Below, in pieces: positions 1-10,332 of a stretch of DNA of 64,000 bases; positions within the stretch are counted from its first letter, which is position 1, and the number at the start of each line of letters is the position of its first letter. The stretch lies in contig BSBM01000076.1 in NCBI GenBank assembly GCA_027924585.1, positions 7,449,001 to 7,513,000 of the forward strand, written 5' to 3'. This DNA comes from Larix kaempferi. Its lineage: Eukaryota; Streptophyta; Pinopsida; Pinales; Pinaceae. The position numbers were made by a program, and so were the translations under genes. The notes below the pieces were generated by a model. It saw nothing but the letters and a program-made list of their open reading frames with translations. It made no database searches and was not told the DNA's origin.

Positions 1-1408
1 TTGGAACCATTTCCGACAATGCGTCTCCTCCATTGCATAATGTACCGTTCTGAACTTCATATTTTGATGATCCATGGACTTTATCGTCCACGAGTTCCAC
101 GTCCGAATACATTGCGTACGTCGGGATGTCTATGACGCTGTTTACTGCTGAGCTTGCTTATCAAGATATTCAACAAGCCATGGTAGAGTCGTATCTCCCC
201 TCTTCCCAGACAGAAGAGGAAGATCCCGTTATGATACCGGTTTGGAAAGCTAACTTGTCTTGTTCGCACGATTACCTTGATGATACTTTACCTTCGGATG
301 AATCTATTATCGAGGCCATGTGTGGTAGTGAGAGACCTTGGGAGGATATGCACCATCTCTCTTATTTCCTTACCAACCTTGATCTCGCCTAGCAAGAATA
401 TTTTAGGACAACTCTTGCTGAGATGGTTGGTCACCCTGTGGCTCTTTTGGGCTCACATGAGATTTATGCGGAGGGGAACATGGCTAATATTTTCCCGACT
501 ATACCGATCAACATCTCTCGCACTCTTGGAAAGATTTGAGAACGTTTACATCGGTGATGATTGCTCTTCTGAAGAGGTTTCCATTTACACCGAATTGTTT
601 ACAGAACTTCGGGAATCATTCACCTGGTCATACATATGAGGAGATGCTAGAAATAGACCCCAGTTTTGTCGAACACGAGATTAAAACATATCCTCATGCT
701 AAATTGGTTCGACAACGTCTTCGTACTGTTAACCCTAGGAAGGCAGCCACTATCAAGGTAGAGGTGGAGAAAATTATCAAGGATGGTTTTATCTACGCCG
801 TTCCCCTTACCGAATGGGTGTCAAACCCCGTTCCTGTGGATAAGAAGCAGGGAACGATCCGTGTATGCACTGATTTTAGAGACCTAAATCGCACGTGTCT
901 GAAAGACAATTTCCCCACTCCATTCATTTATCAGATCTTGGATGCTTGTGCGGGAAGTGAGATTTTTTCGTTCATGGATGGCTTTCCAGGGTATAATCAA
1001 ATTCAAATCAAGCCCAAGGACCAACATAAGACTGATTTCATTTGTCCTTGGGGTACATTTGCGTACCGGAAAATGCCCTTCGGCCTTAAAAACGTCGGAG
1101 CTACGTTTCAGTGAGCTATGACCTATGCCTTTCATGACCTTAAACGTATAATGGAGGTTTTCTTGCATGATCTTGCCATCCATTCTCGCAAGAGAGCAGA
1201 CCACCCCAAGCATCTCTGTTTGATTCTCGAACGATGTATACGCTACAAGATTCGATTGAATCCCAATAAATGCATCTTTGCTGTAAGGACAGGTCACCTT
1301 CTAGGATTCATAGTTTCGAAGGAGGCTATTCAAGTCGATCCTCCTAAAGTTGAGGCAATACTTTGGTTGCCTCCTCCGCGCAACTTGTTACAACTTCAGA
1401 GCCTCTAA
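1..1408 (+). pseudogene. Ty3/gypsy (Tat-like) pol remnant: upstream pol and reverse transcriptase
   Basis: This is the left end of a polyprotein that runs off the window. Bases 1-640 are upstream pol broken by frameshifts. From about 644 the translation reads as the RT N-terminus (YEEMLEIDPS, then TDFRDLNR, FSFMDG, PFGLKN). A stop interrupts it at 1112. The RT active site, YxDD in the family, reads FLHD at 1160-1171, so one metal-binding aspartate is lost and the enzyme should be dead. The family assignment rests on the long match to the plant Ty3 polyprotein type that ends in EPRNGLYLK..YYA, which is found at 5955-5999. The 5' LTR and gag lie outside the window. Confidence 0.9.
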
Positions 1409-2071
1409 GGGAGAGCTACTTTTCTACGTCGCTTTGTAGTGAATTATGCTAGTATTACGAAAGGTTTCATGGGCTTGTTGAAGAAAGACACACTGTTTAT
1501 CTAGGATAAGCGAGCCCAGTAGTCTTTCGATGCCCTTAAGAAAGCTTTGGTATCAGCCCTTGTGCTTAGTCCACCCGTCTTCACACGAGATTTTATACTT
1601 TATGTGGCTGCGTCTCAACAGATGATTGGCATGGTCTTAGTTTAGGTTGATGATGTGCTTGTCGAGCATGTGATCTATTAGCTTGGTCGAAATCTAGTAG
1701 ACACTGAACTGAGATATACTCACGTGGAAAAGTTGGTGCTTGCGACTATTCATGCATTCCAACGGTTACAACATTATATCATGCTTAGAACTACCATAGT
1801 TATAAAGCATATCAATTTGTTTCAGTTCGTGCTATCACGACGTCTTCTAGGGGGGAAATACAATAAATGGATTGTGATCCTTCAGGATTTTGATCTTGAT
1901 TTTGTTTCGGCGAAGTCGATTAAATCCTTGGTTTTTGCTGAGCTTATGTCGGACCTTCCGCGACTATATGAGGACGTTGTCCATGAAGATTCTTTTGTGG
2001 ATGAACACTTATTTCTTATCTCATTTGAGGACCTTGGTATGGGGATATCATTGTATATCTCCAAACTTTGA
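1409..2071 (+). pseudogene. Ty3/gypsy (Tat-like) pol remnant: connection and RNase H domain
   Basis: This continues the upstream RT. The translation keeps family landmarks: FLRRFV.NYAS, SFDALKKALVSA, FILYVAAS, ELRYTHVEKL, a WIVILQDFDLDF segment and AELMSDLP. At least four in-frame stops (for example near 1502, 1516, 1643 and 1679) and one short open stretch (1724-2071) remain. This is the ordinary retroviral-type RNase H of the element. A second, unrelated RNase H of archaeal type lies downstream at 6111-6527. Confidence 0.85.
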
Positions 2072-2109
2072 AGTTTCCTTCGCACTATTCACGAGATGAG
2101 CGATAGCGT

Positions 2110-3120
2110 ATGAAACACCATGCTAAAGATTATACTATCGTCGGTGACACTTTTTATCGTCGAGGAAAGGATTCTATTCTCCGTCATTGTTTGAATCACG
2201 AAGAAGCGGAGCGTGTGTTTAATGATTGTCATGCTGGGGCATGTGGCGGTCACTTATCTGGGCTTTCTACAGCCCAACGCATGATGCGAACTGGTTACTT
2301 TTGGCCTTCAATCTTTAAAGATTGTATAAACATTGTGAAGAGATGTCACCCTTGCCGGATGTTTTCTTGAAATATACACTCGCATCCAGCGCCCCTTCAT
2401 TCAGTCATCACTGTCGGTCCCTTCACCAAGTGCGGGGTGGATTTCATGAATTGCAAACCAGCTTTGGCTGGGGGGCATCACCATATCATAGTGTCCGTGG
2501 ACTACTTTTCCAAATGGGATGAGGCCATGCCTATTGTAAAAGTCGATGGTGCTACAGCAGCCCATTTCGTATTCAATCAGATTATTACTCGGTTCGGTAT
2601 TCCAAAAGAGATTGTCACTGACCATGGAAGTCACTTTCAGAACAAAATGATGGAGGATTTGTCACTCAAGCTTGGGTTTCGTCAAGAACACTCATCTTCT
2701 TAATACCCCCAAGCGAATGGTCAGGTTGAAGCAGTCAATAAGTCTTTAAAGACCATTCTCCAACATACCATCCAACAAAGCAAGAACAACTGGCATATTA
2801 TGTTATGTCCTGCTTTGTGGGCGTATTGAACCGTAGTTAAGACTGCCACCGGGTTCTCACCGTTTCAGCTGGTACACGATGTGGAGTTGATTTTACTGAT
2901 TGAATGCGAAATCCCTTTGCTAAAAATAGCCATAGAGCTCCTCCCTGATATGTCGGGTATTGAGCAATATTTAATCCACCTTGAGCAGCTTGACGAGCAG
3001 CATCGAGATGCCGTCGTGTCTATAGATTCCAATAAACGTCGTGTCAAGGTTCAGTACGATAGGTCTATCCATCCCCGGCAATACCCTGAAGGTGACTTGT
3101 ACCTCTTATATGACCAAGCT
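2110..3120 (+). pseudogene. Ty3/gypsy (Tat-like) integrase, interrupted at residue YDQA
   Basis: The integrase order is visible. There is an HHCC zinc-binding part (HAGACGGH then CHPC, ending 2370). The catalytic core follows, with VDYFSKW, TDHGSHF and QANGQVE supplying the D, D and E, then a C-terminal part ending GDLYLLYDQA. Stops fall at 2368 and 2701 and near 2827. The coding is cut at 3120 by insertion of another retrotransposon and resumes at 5855 with KEPLGAGKF. The frame across the join is perfect once one AAGCT copy is dropped. It is non-functional because of the stops and the insertion. Confidence 0.9.
3116..3120. repeat. Target-site duplication, left copy (AAGCT)
   Basis: AAGCT here and at 5850-5854 flank the nested Ty3 element exactly at its TG...CA ends. 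Five base pairs is the usual duplication size for LTR retrotransposons. Confidence 0.93.
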
Positions 3121-3641
3121 TGATCCACATTGCAGTTGGCATTTGTTGTTGGATACTAACTTCGACATCCTCGACTAGTCTTCGTTGTTGATACAACTTC
3201 GACAAGTTTCGACGTGACATGACTTTGACAACTTCATCACCTTCGACATGATCAGTGACCTCACAGTTCGTGACATCAACATGCAGTGACGACATGTGAC
3301 CAGTGACTGATGAACCTCGACAGACTGTCTCTCTGTCTTCCAGTTGACTGTAATGGTTGAACAGTTGAACCGCTCTAACTTCTTATTGTAACTGAACGTA
3401 ACGGGAAGGCACCCAAGCATCTCAGATTTCTTTATAAGCATGTAAACTATTGTAATATATAGCTTATCTTGATCAATCTAGAACAGTTCACATTCCTGCA
3501 TATTGTCTGTGTGTATTGTGTCATATGTATTGCATAATCCTACTTTTGCTCATTCTGTTTATTAAGCTTCCACCATAACAGAGCCGACTCATTTAGTCGA
3601 ACTACTGTCCCCCTCGTGCTTCCTGGACACGATACGGATCA
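3121..3641 (+). repeat. 5' LTR of nested Ty3 element
   Basis: The LTR is 521 bp, starts TGATCC and ends GGATCA. Its last 299 bp (3343-3641) align without length change to 5551-5849. I count about 27 substitutions by eye (around 9%), so the element is not recent. A TTTATAAGCATG stretch near 3431 could be the promoter. Confidence 0.92.
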
Positions 3642-3642
3642 T

Positions 3643-3654
3643 TGGTATCATAGC
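3643..3654 (+). other. tRNA primer binding site
   Basis: TGGTATCATAGC lies one base after the LTR end. It differs by one base from TGGTATCAGAGC, the usual plant binding site for the initiator methionine tRNA that primes minus-strand DNA synthesis. Confidence 0.85.
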
Positions 3655-3712
3655 GTACTCGGTTTTCTTGCTTAAGTTCTGCGTATACACTTCTCTCGAA
3701 GTTACCTAACTT

Positions 3713-4846
3713 ATGCCGGTTCAAACTCGCTCGCAATCTCGTCAATTCAAGCAGACGCGATCTCCAAATATGGTAGAAGAAACAGACGATAGACATGCAT
3801 CCGACAAGACATCACAGCTTATTGAGCAAGCTCTGGCTCGACAATGAACTGAAATGTTTGCCCAGTTCAATGAGATTCTCTTGCGATTCGCTTCGACATC
3901 CGGAAGATCCTCGACGAGAACTCACTCCAATAAAATAAGCCCCTTCAAAATGCAAATGAATTTCGACATACCGAATCTTGAAGGAAAGATTGACGTGGAA
4001 TCCATGAACAATTGGGTGCAACAATTGGAATCCTATTACGTTGTAAATCAACTCTCCAAAGCTGAAAAAGTCACCATTGCGTCCTTAAAGATGTCAACCT
4101 CCTTGCACTACTGGTGGGAGAACCTCTCGACAAAGATGGAGAAAAACAGAGACCCCATCGATACATGGGATAAATTCGTCGAACACATCCGGAAGGAATT
4201 TTACTCGTCGAAATACCTCGAGCAGCAGTATAAGAAGTGGCAGCAGCTAAGGCAATGGAAAGACCAATTAGTACAGAGTTACACCGACGAGTTCTATCGA
4301 CTCATGGCAAGACTTGGCGTCCAAGAAGAAGAGAAATTGCTTGTTCTGAAATACACCAGCGGATTGTCTCAGTACATCCAACAGGAGATAGAATTTTTTA
4401 CTGTCAATACGCTTGCGGATGCTTTCCACTACGCCAACAAACTGGAAACCAAGAAGAAAGGAAAAGAACGTTTCGCGACAAAGCCAACATTAGGAAGACC
4501 ACCCAATAAGAAGACACCAGCCGATTACGACAAGTCGAGATCTTCTCAGTCGACACCACCAAAGCCTGACAACGGTAAGAAGCCTTTTCACAAAAGGGAA
4601 CGTAGCAAACAACCGTCGACCAGAAAATGGTGCGATTACCACCACTCATCTTGGCATGATACGTCCGAATGCAAAGCTCGAAAGACATTTTTGAAAAAAG
4701 TGTTGACCTCCGACGCATTCGACAAGACGATGGAAGAATCTGATCCAGACACGACAACTCTTTTGACCTCGACAACTCAAGCAGCCTCGACTATTGTCGA
4801 CGTGGAGGAACGCAAGCACCTATTCCATACACGGATATGGGTCTAG
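3713..4846 (+). pseudogene. Ty3 gag (capsid) gene, one early stop
   Basis: The frame starts at ATG 3713 (MPVQTRSQSR) 72 nt after the LTR, meets a single TGA at 3845-3847 and is then open to TAG at 4844. The body matches retrotransposon Gag: a capsid region with WVQQLESYY, YWWENL and a TWDKFVEHIRKEF segment, then a basic, Ser/Pro/Lys-rich nucleocapsid-like tail. In place of a standard CCHC knuckle it has CxxH-x5-H-x4-C (CDYHHSSWHDTSEC), a variant that may still bind zinc. Apart from one nonsense codon it is nearly intact, unlike the host pol around it. Confidence 0.88.
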
Positions 4847-5550
4847 AGCAACCCATTACATCTGATTGTTGACAACGGGAGCCAAAAGAACTTCATTTCT
4901 GAAGAACTGGTGAAGAAATTAGGTCTTGTCACCACTTCGCATGCTCAGCCTTACAACATCGGTTGGATGAAGGATGGACAAGAACTATGGATCACTCGAC
5001 AATGCAAACTCGCCTACTTCATAAAGCCTTTTGAAGATGAAGTACTCTGTGACGTGGCACCACTCTCCATAGCCGACACCCTATTTGGGAAACCTTACCT
5101 CTGGGATAGACATGGAAGTTATCAGTCACGGCCTCAGAAGGTGATTGTCAGAATCCGAAATCGGTTCAGCATACCAGAGCGTCAACCTACACCGACAAAC
5201 AGACAAAGAAGCTCATCAATCATGCTCAGAAATTTGCATTAATCATGATCAAGCCGCAACATTCTAAGAAGACTGCAACAATGAGTCGAGTCACCAACCA
5301 ATGCAGCTCTCGACAGAGGCAGCAAGTTGATCATATTCTTGATGAGTAGAAAAACCTATTTCAAGCTCCAAATGGAGTACCTCAACATTTCCAGGTAAAA
5401 CACTCCATTGAACTTGTTCCTGGTTCTTCTTTTCCTAATGCATCTGTTTACAGAAGATCCATTCTTGAAAATGAATAGATTCGCAAACAAATCCAAGAGT
5501 TAATCAACAAAGTTCATATCTGACCCAACTCCTATCCTTGTGGAAGTACG
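4847..5550 (+). pseudogene. Ty3 protease and start of RT, truncated by deletion
   Basis: In frame with gag after a TAG, the protein continues LIVDNGSQKNF, an aspartic protease active site in which D-S/T-G has become D-N-G. A well-conserved protease body follows (PYNIGW, DEVLCDVAPL, GKPYLW). In another frame the RT N-terminus is visible (HSIELVPGSSFPNA, then QELINKVHI and PNSYPCGS). Coding stops at about 5550, where the sequence switches to the LTR. The RT palm, RNase H and integrase are absent. Confidence 0.85.
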
Positions 5551-5849
5551 GTCAACTGTAACGGTTGAACAGTTGAACTGCTCTAACTTCTTATTGTAAC
5601 CGAACGTAACGGGCAGGCACCCACGCGTTTCAAATTTCTTTATAAGCATGTAAACTATTGTAATATACAACTTATCTTGATCAATCTAGAACAGTTCGCA
5701 TTCCTGCATATTGTCTGTGTGTATTGTGTCATCTGTATTGCATAATCCTACTTTTGCTCATTTTGTTTATTAAACTTCTGCCATAACAAATCCAACTCAG
5801 TCAGTCGAACTATTGTCCTCCTCGTGCTTCCTGGACATGATACAGATCA
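5551..5849 (+). repeat. Truncated 3' LTR of nested Ty3 element
   Basis: It matches 3343-3641 of the 5' LTR over its full 299 bp and ends in CA directly before the AAGCT duplication. The first 222 bp of the LTR were lost in the internal deletion. Confidence 0.92.
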
Positions 5850-5854
5850 AAGCT
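5850..5854. repeat. Target-site duplication, right copy (AAGCT)
   Basis: Second AAGCT copy. Joining 3120 directly to 5855 restores the host frame Y-D-Q-A-K-E-P. Confidence 0.93.
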
Positions 5855-5999
5855 AAAGAACCCCTGGGGGCAGGCAAGTTTAACATCCTTACATCGTGAG
5901 GCGTGTCCTGGACAATGATCCTATGAATTATAAGATTATGAGGGGAACGTTTTGAAGGAGCCTAGAAATGGGCTCTACCTCAAATGGTATTACGCTTGA
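5855..5999 (+). pseudogene. C-terminus of Tat-like Ty3 polyprotein
   Basis: This continues the integrase interrupted at 3120. It reads KEPLGAGKF, then after frame changes DNDPMNYKIMRGTF and finally KEPRNGLYLKWYYA followed by TGA at 5997-5999. That ending is the standard C-terminus of this plant Ty3 polyprotein type, so the stop is genuine. The archaeal-type RNase H ORF begins 111 bp downstream. Confidence 0.88.
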
Positions 6000-6110
6000 A
6001 CTTCTAGTTCGAGCTAATACTTTTGTATACTATTGTATAGTTGCTTCCGTACATAGTTTAGATTTCTTTTGATTTTCGGGTCTGCTAATTCACTTCCATT
6101 TGATTGACAT

Positions 6111-6527
6111 ATGTCAGTGGAATCTCCTACGTTCTTAGGATTTGCGGATGGTGCTAGCCGTCATACACAACAGCTTGCTTCTACTACCTGGGTTATTTAT
6201 TCACCTGACCACCTAGTTGTGTCCTCGGGAGGTGCTTGTCTTGGTCCTACATTTAACAATGTGGTTGAGTACAGTGTTGTAATTGAGCTACTTCCGGATG
6301 CTATTTCACATGGTATCCAGTATTTAGAAGTCCGCCTGGATTCACAATTAGTTGTGTCTCAGTTGAATGGTCAGTACCGTGTGAGGGATCCTATTCTATT
6401 ACGGAGATTCTTAAGGGTAAGACTCTTGGAACGAAATTTTGTTTCCATTACATACATTCATGTTCCGAGAAGTTTTAATCACATATCTGATGCATATGCT
6501 AACTATGTCCTAGATTGGAATTTGTGA
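6111..6527 (+). CDS. Archaeal-type RNase H (additional RNase H of Tat-like Ty3 element)
   Basis: This is a complete 138-residue ORF with no stop. It has the RNase H fold motifs: FADGAS (D13), NVVEYSVVIELL (E53), RLDSQLVVSQLNG (D77) and HISDAYAN (D127), so all four acidic catalytic positions are present. RNase H removes RNA from RNA:DNA hybrids during reverse transcription. The Q-L-N-G and V-R-D-P signature is that of the plant or archaeal RNase HI type captured by Tat-lineage elements, distinct from the retroviral-type RNase H upstream. It lies 111 bp after the pol stop as a separate ORF. The upstream pol is dead, so its openness may be chance survival. I took the first ATG; a longer product fused to pol by readthrough is possible. 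Confidence 0.82.
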   Translation: MSVESPTFLGFADGASRHTQQLASTTWVIYSPDHLVVSSGGACLGPTFNNVVEYSVVIELLPDAISHGIQYLEVRLDSQLVVSQLNGQYRVRDPILLRRFLRVRLLERNFVSITYIHVPRSFNHISDAYANYVLDWNL

Positions 6528-6713
6528 CATCTGTAATGAAGCACACAAATAAAATATACATTCATACATTTGTACATACACACATATAGTAGAACTGGAG
6601 AACCACAGTTTTTTATAAATAATATGTCCAAAATGGTAGTGTCATAATACAAAACTGGAGCCCGTAGCTCTCAAAAATATACACATCGATATAAAAATGG
6701 GACTCTGAGATGT

Positions 6714-7988
6714 CTAAGCCCTACAAGGAGGCCTAGCTTCCACCTCGGCAGGATGCGTCTGATAGTAATATTGTACTGCGTTTGCTATACGCTGCAGTAG
6801 TCGTACCCAGTTGCTCAGTACCCCCACCACGTGGCACTGCATATCCTCTGGTAGCTACGCTATCTCTATACATGGTACCCTATTGGTCATCTGTGATAGG
6901 TTGACCCACACAGTCTATAGTGTACGCTCTGCTGCAACACCCACTACTTCATCACCCATGCCTCGTCGATTATGTCTCGGGAAGCCCTGTGGTCTAACTG
7001 GACCCTTGTCTGCGAGCAAATAGTGAAACATTAATATGTGATACTACCCCCAAAAATAGTTTTGCATTTACATTTATAATAAAAAATCCAAAAAATTTAA
7101 TACACAAAAAACAAAAAAAGAGTACTCACTTATGTCTCCAAACGTTGCTCCTAGTGGAAGTGGCATGTCACAATCCTGATGGAAGTCTATCCCCACATAG
7201 GGGTAGTCATCTATATCTATGACTTGTCGGTCCCACCAGTTAAAGAACTCCTCTGTCTATGGTGATGCCTGACGGCCACCACCCTGTCGCATCAATACCT
7301 CTTCCCGCCAAGTTAGGGTTGGGTCACGGAGACTATGAGGAGGGACTTCCACCCTTGGACTAAGCCCCAGAACTCACTCAAAGAAGAAACTGCATAAGAT
7401 ACTGCCGTATCCAAATTTTTTTGCCTCCCCTTGCTTGCACTCCATTAACTGAGTCTTCATGGACCCTAGTAACATTGTGCACCAGTCATAAACTGTGGGT
7501 CGCATACACTGTGAGGCATAGAACATCACCGGCCTGGATGCCTGGTGAAGAGCTGCCGAACCTTTAATCCACACTAAGGTATCCACTATAACCTTCATGC
7601 TCAGATCAACTATGGCTCTGATGGGCACCTGACTCCCCATTTCCCGAGTATTGGGAACACAGAACTGCTCGATATAGTCAGGAATGGTGATCCCACCACC
7701 CACAGAACGAGATCAAAGGCTCGCCACTTCACCTCGGCGGGACTAACCAGTAATTAAATAGATATCATTGACCTCCAAGGATAGTATTTGCCCGTCCAAG
7801 TTGAAGTTTTGTGCATCTATGTCCTAGTAGCCTATCAAATGGCGTAGAAATAGGTTTTGGGCCCTCTAACCCCCTATGTTCCAAAATTTGTAAATCCCAC
7901 ACGCTTGTAAATCTTGTTGTGCAGGAAAATCATTGCGGATGACCTCATCCACAAGGTCATGTTCCCTCTCTATCCACTCTAGAACCAT
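6714..7988 (-). pseudogene. Antisense gene (aORF) of the Tat-like element, decayed, one probable intron
   Basis: On the minus strand a single frame runs from ATG at 7988 (MVLEWIEREHDLVDE). It goes through FFNWWDRQVIDIDDYPYVG, crosses a GT-AG interval (7129-7010) and continues NKGPVRPQGFP to a stop at 6716-6714 (ending EARPPCRA). It contains about seven in-frame stops (four between 7988 and 7703) but no obvious frameshift. An antisense ORF between pol and the 3' LTR is known in some plant Tat elements (the maize Grande element carries one). Parts such as NDIYLITG and the tryptophan-rich segment resemble, from memory, plant-mobile-domain or transposase-like proteins; I would not insist on that. 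Confidence 0.68.
7010..7129 (-). other. Probable intron in the antisense gene
   Basis: It reads A|GTGAGTACTC at the donor and TTTGCTCGCAG|AC at the acceptor, is 120 bp, and is T-rich on the minus strand. Removing it joins two stretches in the same frame. The interval itself shows no coding character. Confidence 0.6.
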
Positions 7989-10318
7989 CCTGGAGGAAGA
8001 GAAAGCAAAGAGTTTAGTCAATTTCATTTAAAAAACCAACTCCACATCTGTACCCACGAGCTAATTTGCTCACAAAGGTGGGTACCAGCGATCAACGTAT
8101 GCATTGACCGCGCGTACCTAGCCCTACCCGCTACCCGTATGCTAGTAGCCCGTGGGTACTGCCATGCCCATTTAGGGCTTGGCCATTTAAAATTTTTAAC
8201 CAATGAAAATTCAAATAAAAACAATCAAATGAAAGCTATGGATGAGACAACCAACCTAATCCAGACAGCTCGAGGAACGGATGCCCGTAGCTCCCAGAAT
8301 CAGCAGTTCAACTTCGAGGTGAAAACTAACCAAAACTCCAATTTGGGTGAATAGTAAAAATGAATTGTAAATTGTAATTTTTTGTTACTATTTATAATTT
8401 TGAAAACCCACTTGTCTATAGTTTTTGCCATTTTAAGCTATTTTGGACTAATATAATGTCTTGGAGTAGCATTTTTTGACCAAGTTTCTTCGGCGAGAGT
8501 TGTTTTCGATTGTTTCGCGCCTACGGCAGGTATATTTCACACCTGGCATATAGGTTAGATGTCATTTTCACATGCATTATGCATTTGACCTTTTGACCAT
8601 TTTTTATAAACCCTAGGTGCGACCCCTCTTCTTAATCGGCACGGAACCTTCGCATTGTTATAGAAGTTTCGTTATGTGGCGGTAGGGCCTTTCCGAAAAT
8701 GGGTACCCTAGTTTGAACTCCTTTTGCATTTTGGTGCCCATGCCATTGTTTGTCCTTAATATTGGGAGTCCTTTGTAGTTACTCCATGACTTTGTGATAA
8801 AAACTCATACTCTACTTTGTCTTATGCTGGCCATCTCCCATAAGGACTCCCCAAGTTATATCAAGTTGTGATTGCATTGCATCATCCTGCTTGCCACTTG
8901 AGCCTTGTGCTGGCTCTCACTTACTCAGTTGTTAGCTTGGTGCTTGAGCACTTTTGCCTATCGAGCCCTGTAGAGCTTCCATTTTCCCTTCGCAATTTGA
9001 TGACCTTTTGACCCCGAGGGAACACCCCCCCAAGTGTCCACATCCTGCACATGCTTCCTTGCATTGATCATAGGTATGTTCCACTTCTTGGGACTATTCT
9101 GCTTGCTATTTTACACTCGTTCCCTCCATTGTTGTACTATAAGCAATTTTATTCTTTTTCAAGCTTTTCCAAATATGAAAAAGACAAAAAAAAATCAAAT
9201 ATTCCAAAAAGTTGGACGGGATTATGGTTACTACTTTTAGTTGGCAGCTGTTGTGTCGCCTTTGAATAGAGCATTCCTTCCACTCCATAGATATGAGTCG
9301 GGACTATAGTTGGACCTTAGGAGCTGTACTTGTTTCTCAGTTTACTCCACCGATTGGTTAAGCTTCCAGTCACAATGGATCCCTTTGTTGATGCCTCCTG
9401 CATCGCACAGTGTTATGTCAAGTCTATGTTGCCTGAGTCTATCCATCTACTCATGCTCTTGTTCAAAGGAAGTCTTGAAACCAGAGTCGGCCACTCGTCG
9501 GCCATCCTATTGAGTCAGTCCGTTTCACCTAAGTTCTTCCAAATCTTTCAGCATAGATGGTATCTCGTGCTGGTTGATGGGGGATGCCTTAATGCCCTCC
9601 TTCTGGCGAGTTTCGTTCCGTCGACTTCAACCCATTTATTCTAGAATTTGAGGCTTAGAATTCAGTTGAGTACCTTGAGGTTTGCAGTCATTAGTGGTAG
9701 GTTCTCTTGCCATCGACTGTTTTGGTAATACATCAATGGCCCCTGATCGATGGATTCATCTTAGTGTTCGAATTCAACACATCTATTCACACTTTGATGA
9801 TTGTACTCTGTGCCTTGATGCCCATTTTCATTATTGGTGGGTTATCTCGTGTCTGTTAACGGTATACATCATTGACCAATAATTAGACGATGTCACATCA
9901 GGTTCAACCTCAACTCCTTTATTCACTTGATGGGACTTTCACCGTAGATGATTTGTGTAGAAGACCCCAGGAAATAGTGGCATTCAGTATGCTACTTATG
10001 ACTGTGACTTTACATCTGAGATATCATCTGTCAGATATCAACAGTTTGTACCTCCAGTTTGCACCAGTTGTTTCCTTTTCAGCAGGAGACCATATCTTAC
10101 TGTAGAGGGATCATGGCTATGATCACTTATGACATGTATTCACTATGTACTGCCTATTCATGGCCATTGTATCGGATTGTTGTACTATACCGACATATAT
10201 TCAGAGATACTATTGTATTATGATGAGTGAGCTGCTCCTTCCACTTGTGTCTCCATCACTCCACTTCTGAGATTTATAATGTATTTCGGCCATCGTAGCA
10301 CCATTCTCTAACCTCACA
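7989..10318. other. 3' non-coding region of the Tat-like element
   Basis: No recognisable gene. An open stretch at 9330-9644 (+, 104 codons) and another at 9890-10105 (+) show no family I recognise and no start context of note. Position between the antisense gene and the polypurine tract suggests this is the long 3' untranslated part typical of Tat elements, and could hold decayed extra ORFs. Confidence 0.5.
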
Positions 10319-10332
10319 CATTAGGGGGCATC
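10319..10332 (+). other. Probable polypurine tract of the Tat-like element
   Basis: CATTAGGGGGCATC lies directly before TGTTAC. A G-rich tract immediately upstream of TG is where plus-strand synthesis starts in LTR elements. Confidence 0.55.

Larger units (their letters stand above)
3121..5849 (+). mobile_element. Internally deleted Ty3/gypsy retrotransposon nested in the Tat-like pol
   Basis: The element is 2,729 bp: 5' LTR (3121-3641), primer binding site, gag, protease, the first residues of RT, then a direct jump into the 3' LTR. RT, RNase H, integrase and the first 222 bp of the 3' LTR are missing. The deletion junction is at about 5550. Terminal TG and CA and a 5-bp duplication prove the outer boundaries. 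Because the right LTR is truncated yet the outer duplication is intact, the deletion happened after insertion or the element moved as a defective copy with help. The protease resembles that of the Ty3 remnant at 59.3-62.3 kb. Confidence 0.93.

Noticed and set aside
884-1297. Minus-strand open frame of 137 codons
   Set aside because: It is the shadow of RT coding on the + strand, which has clear family motifs.
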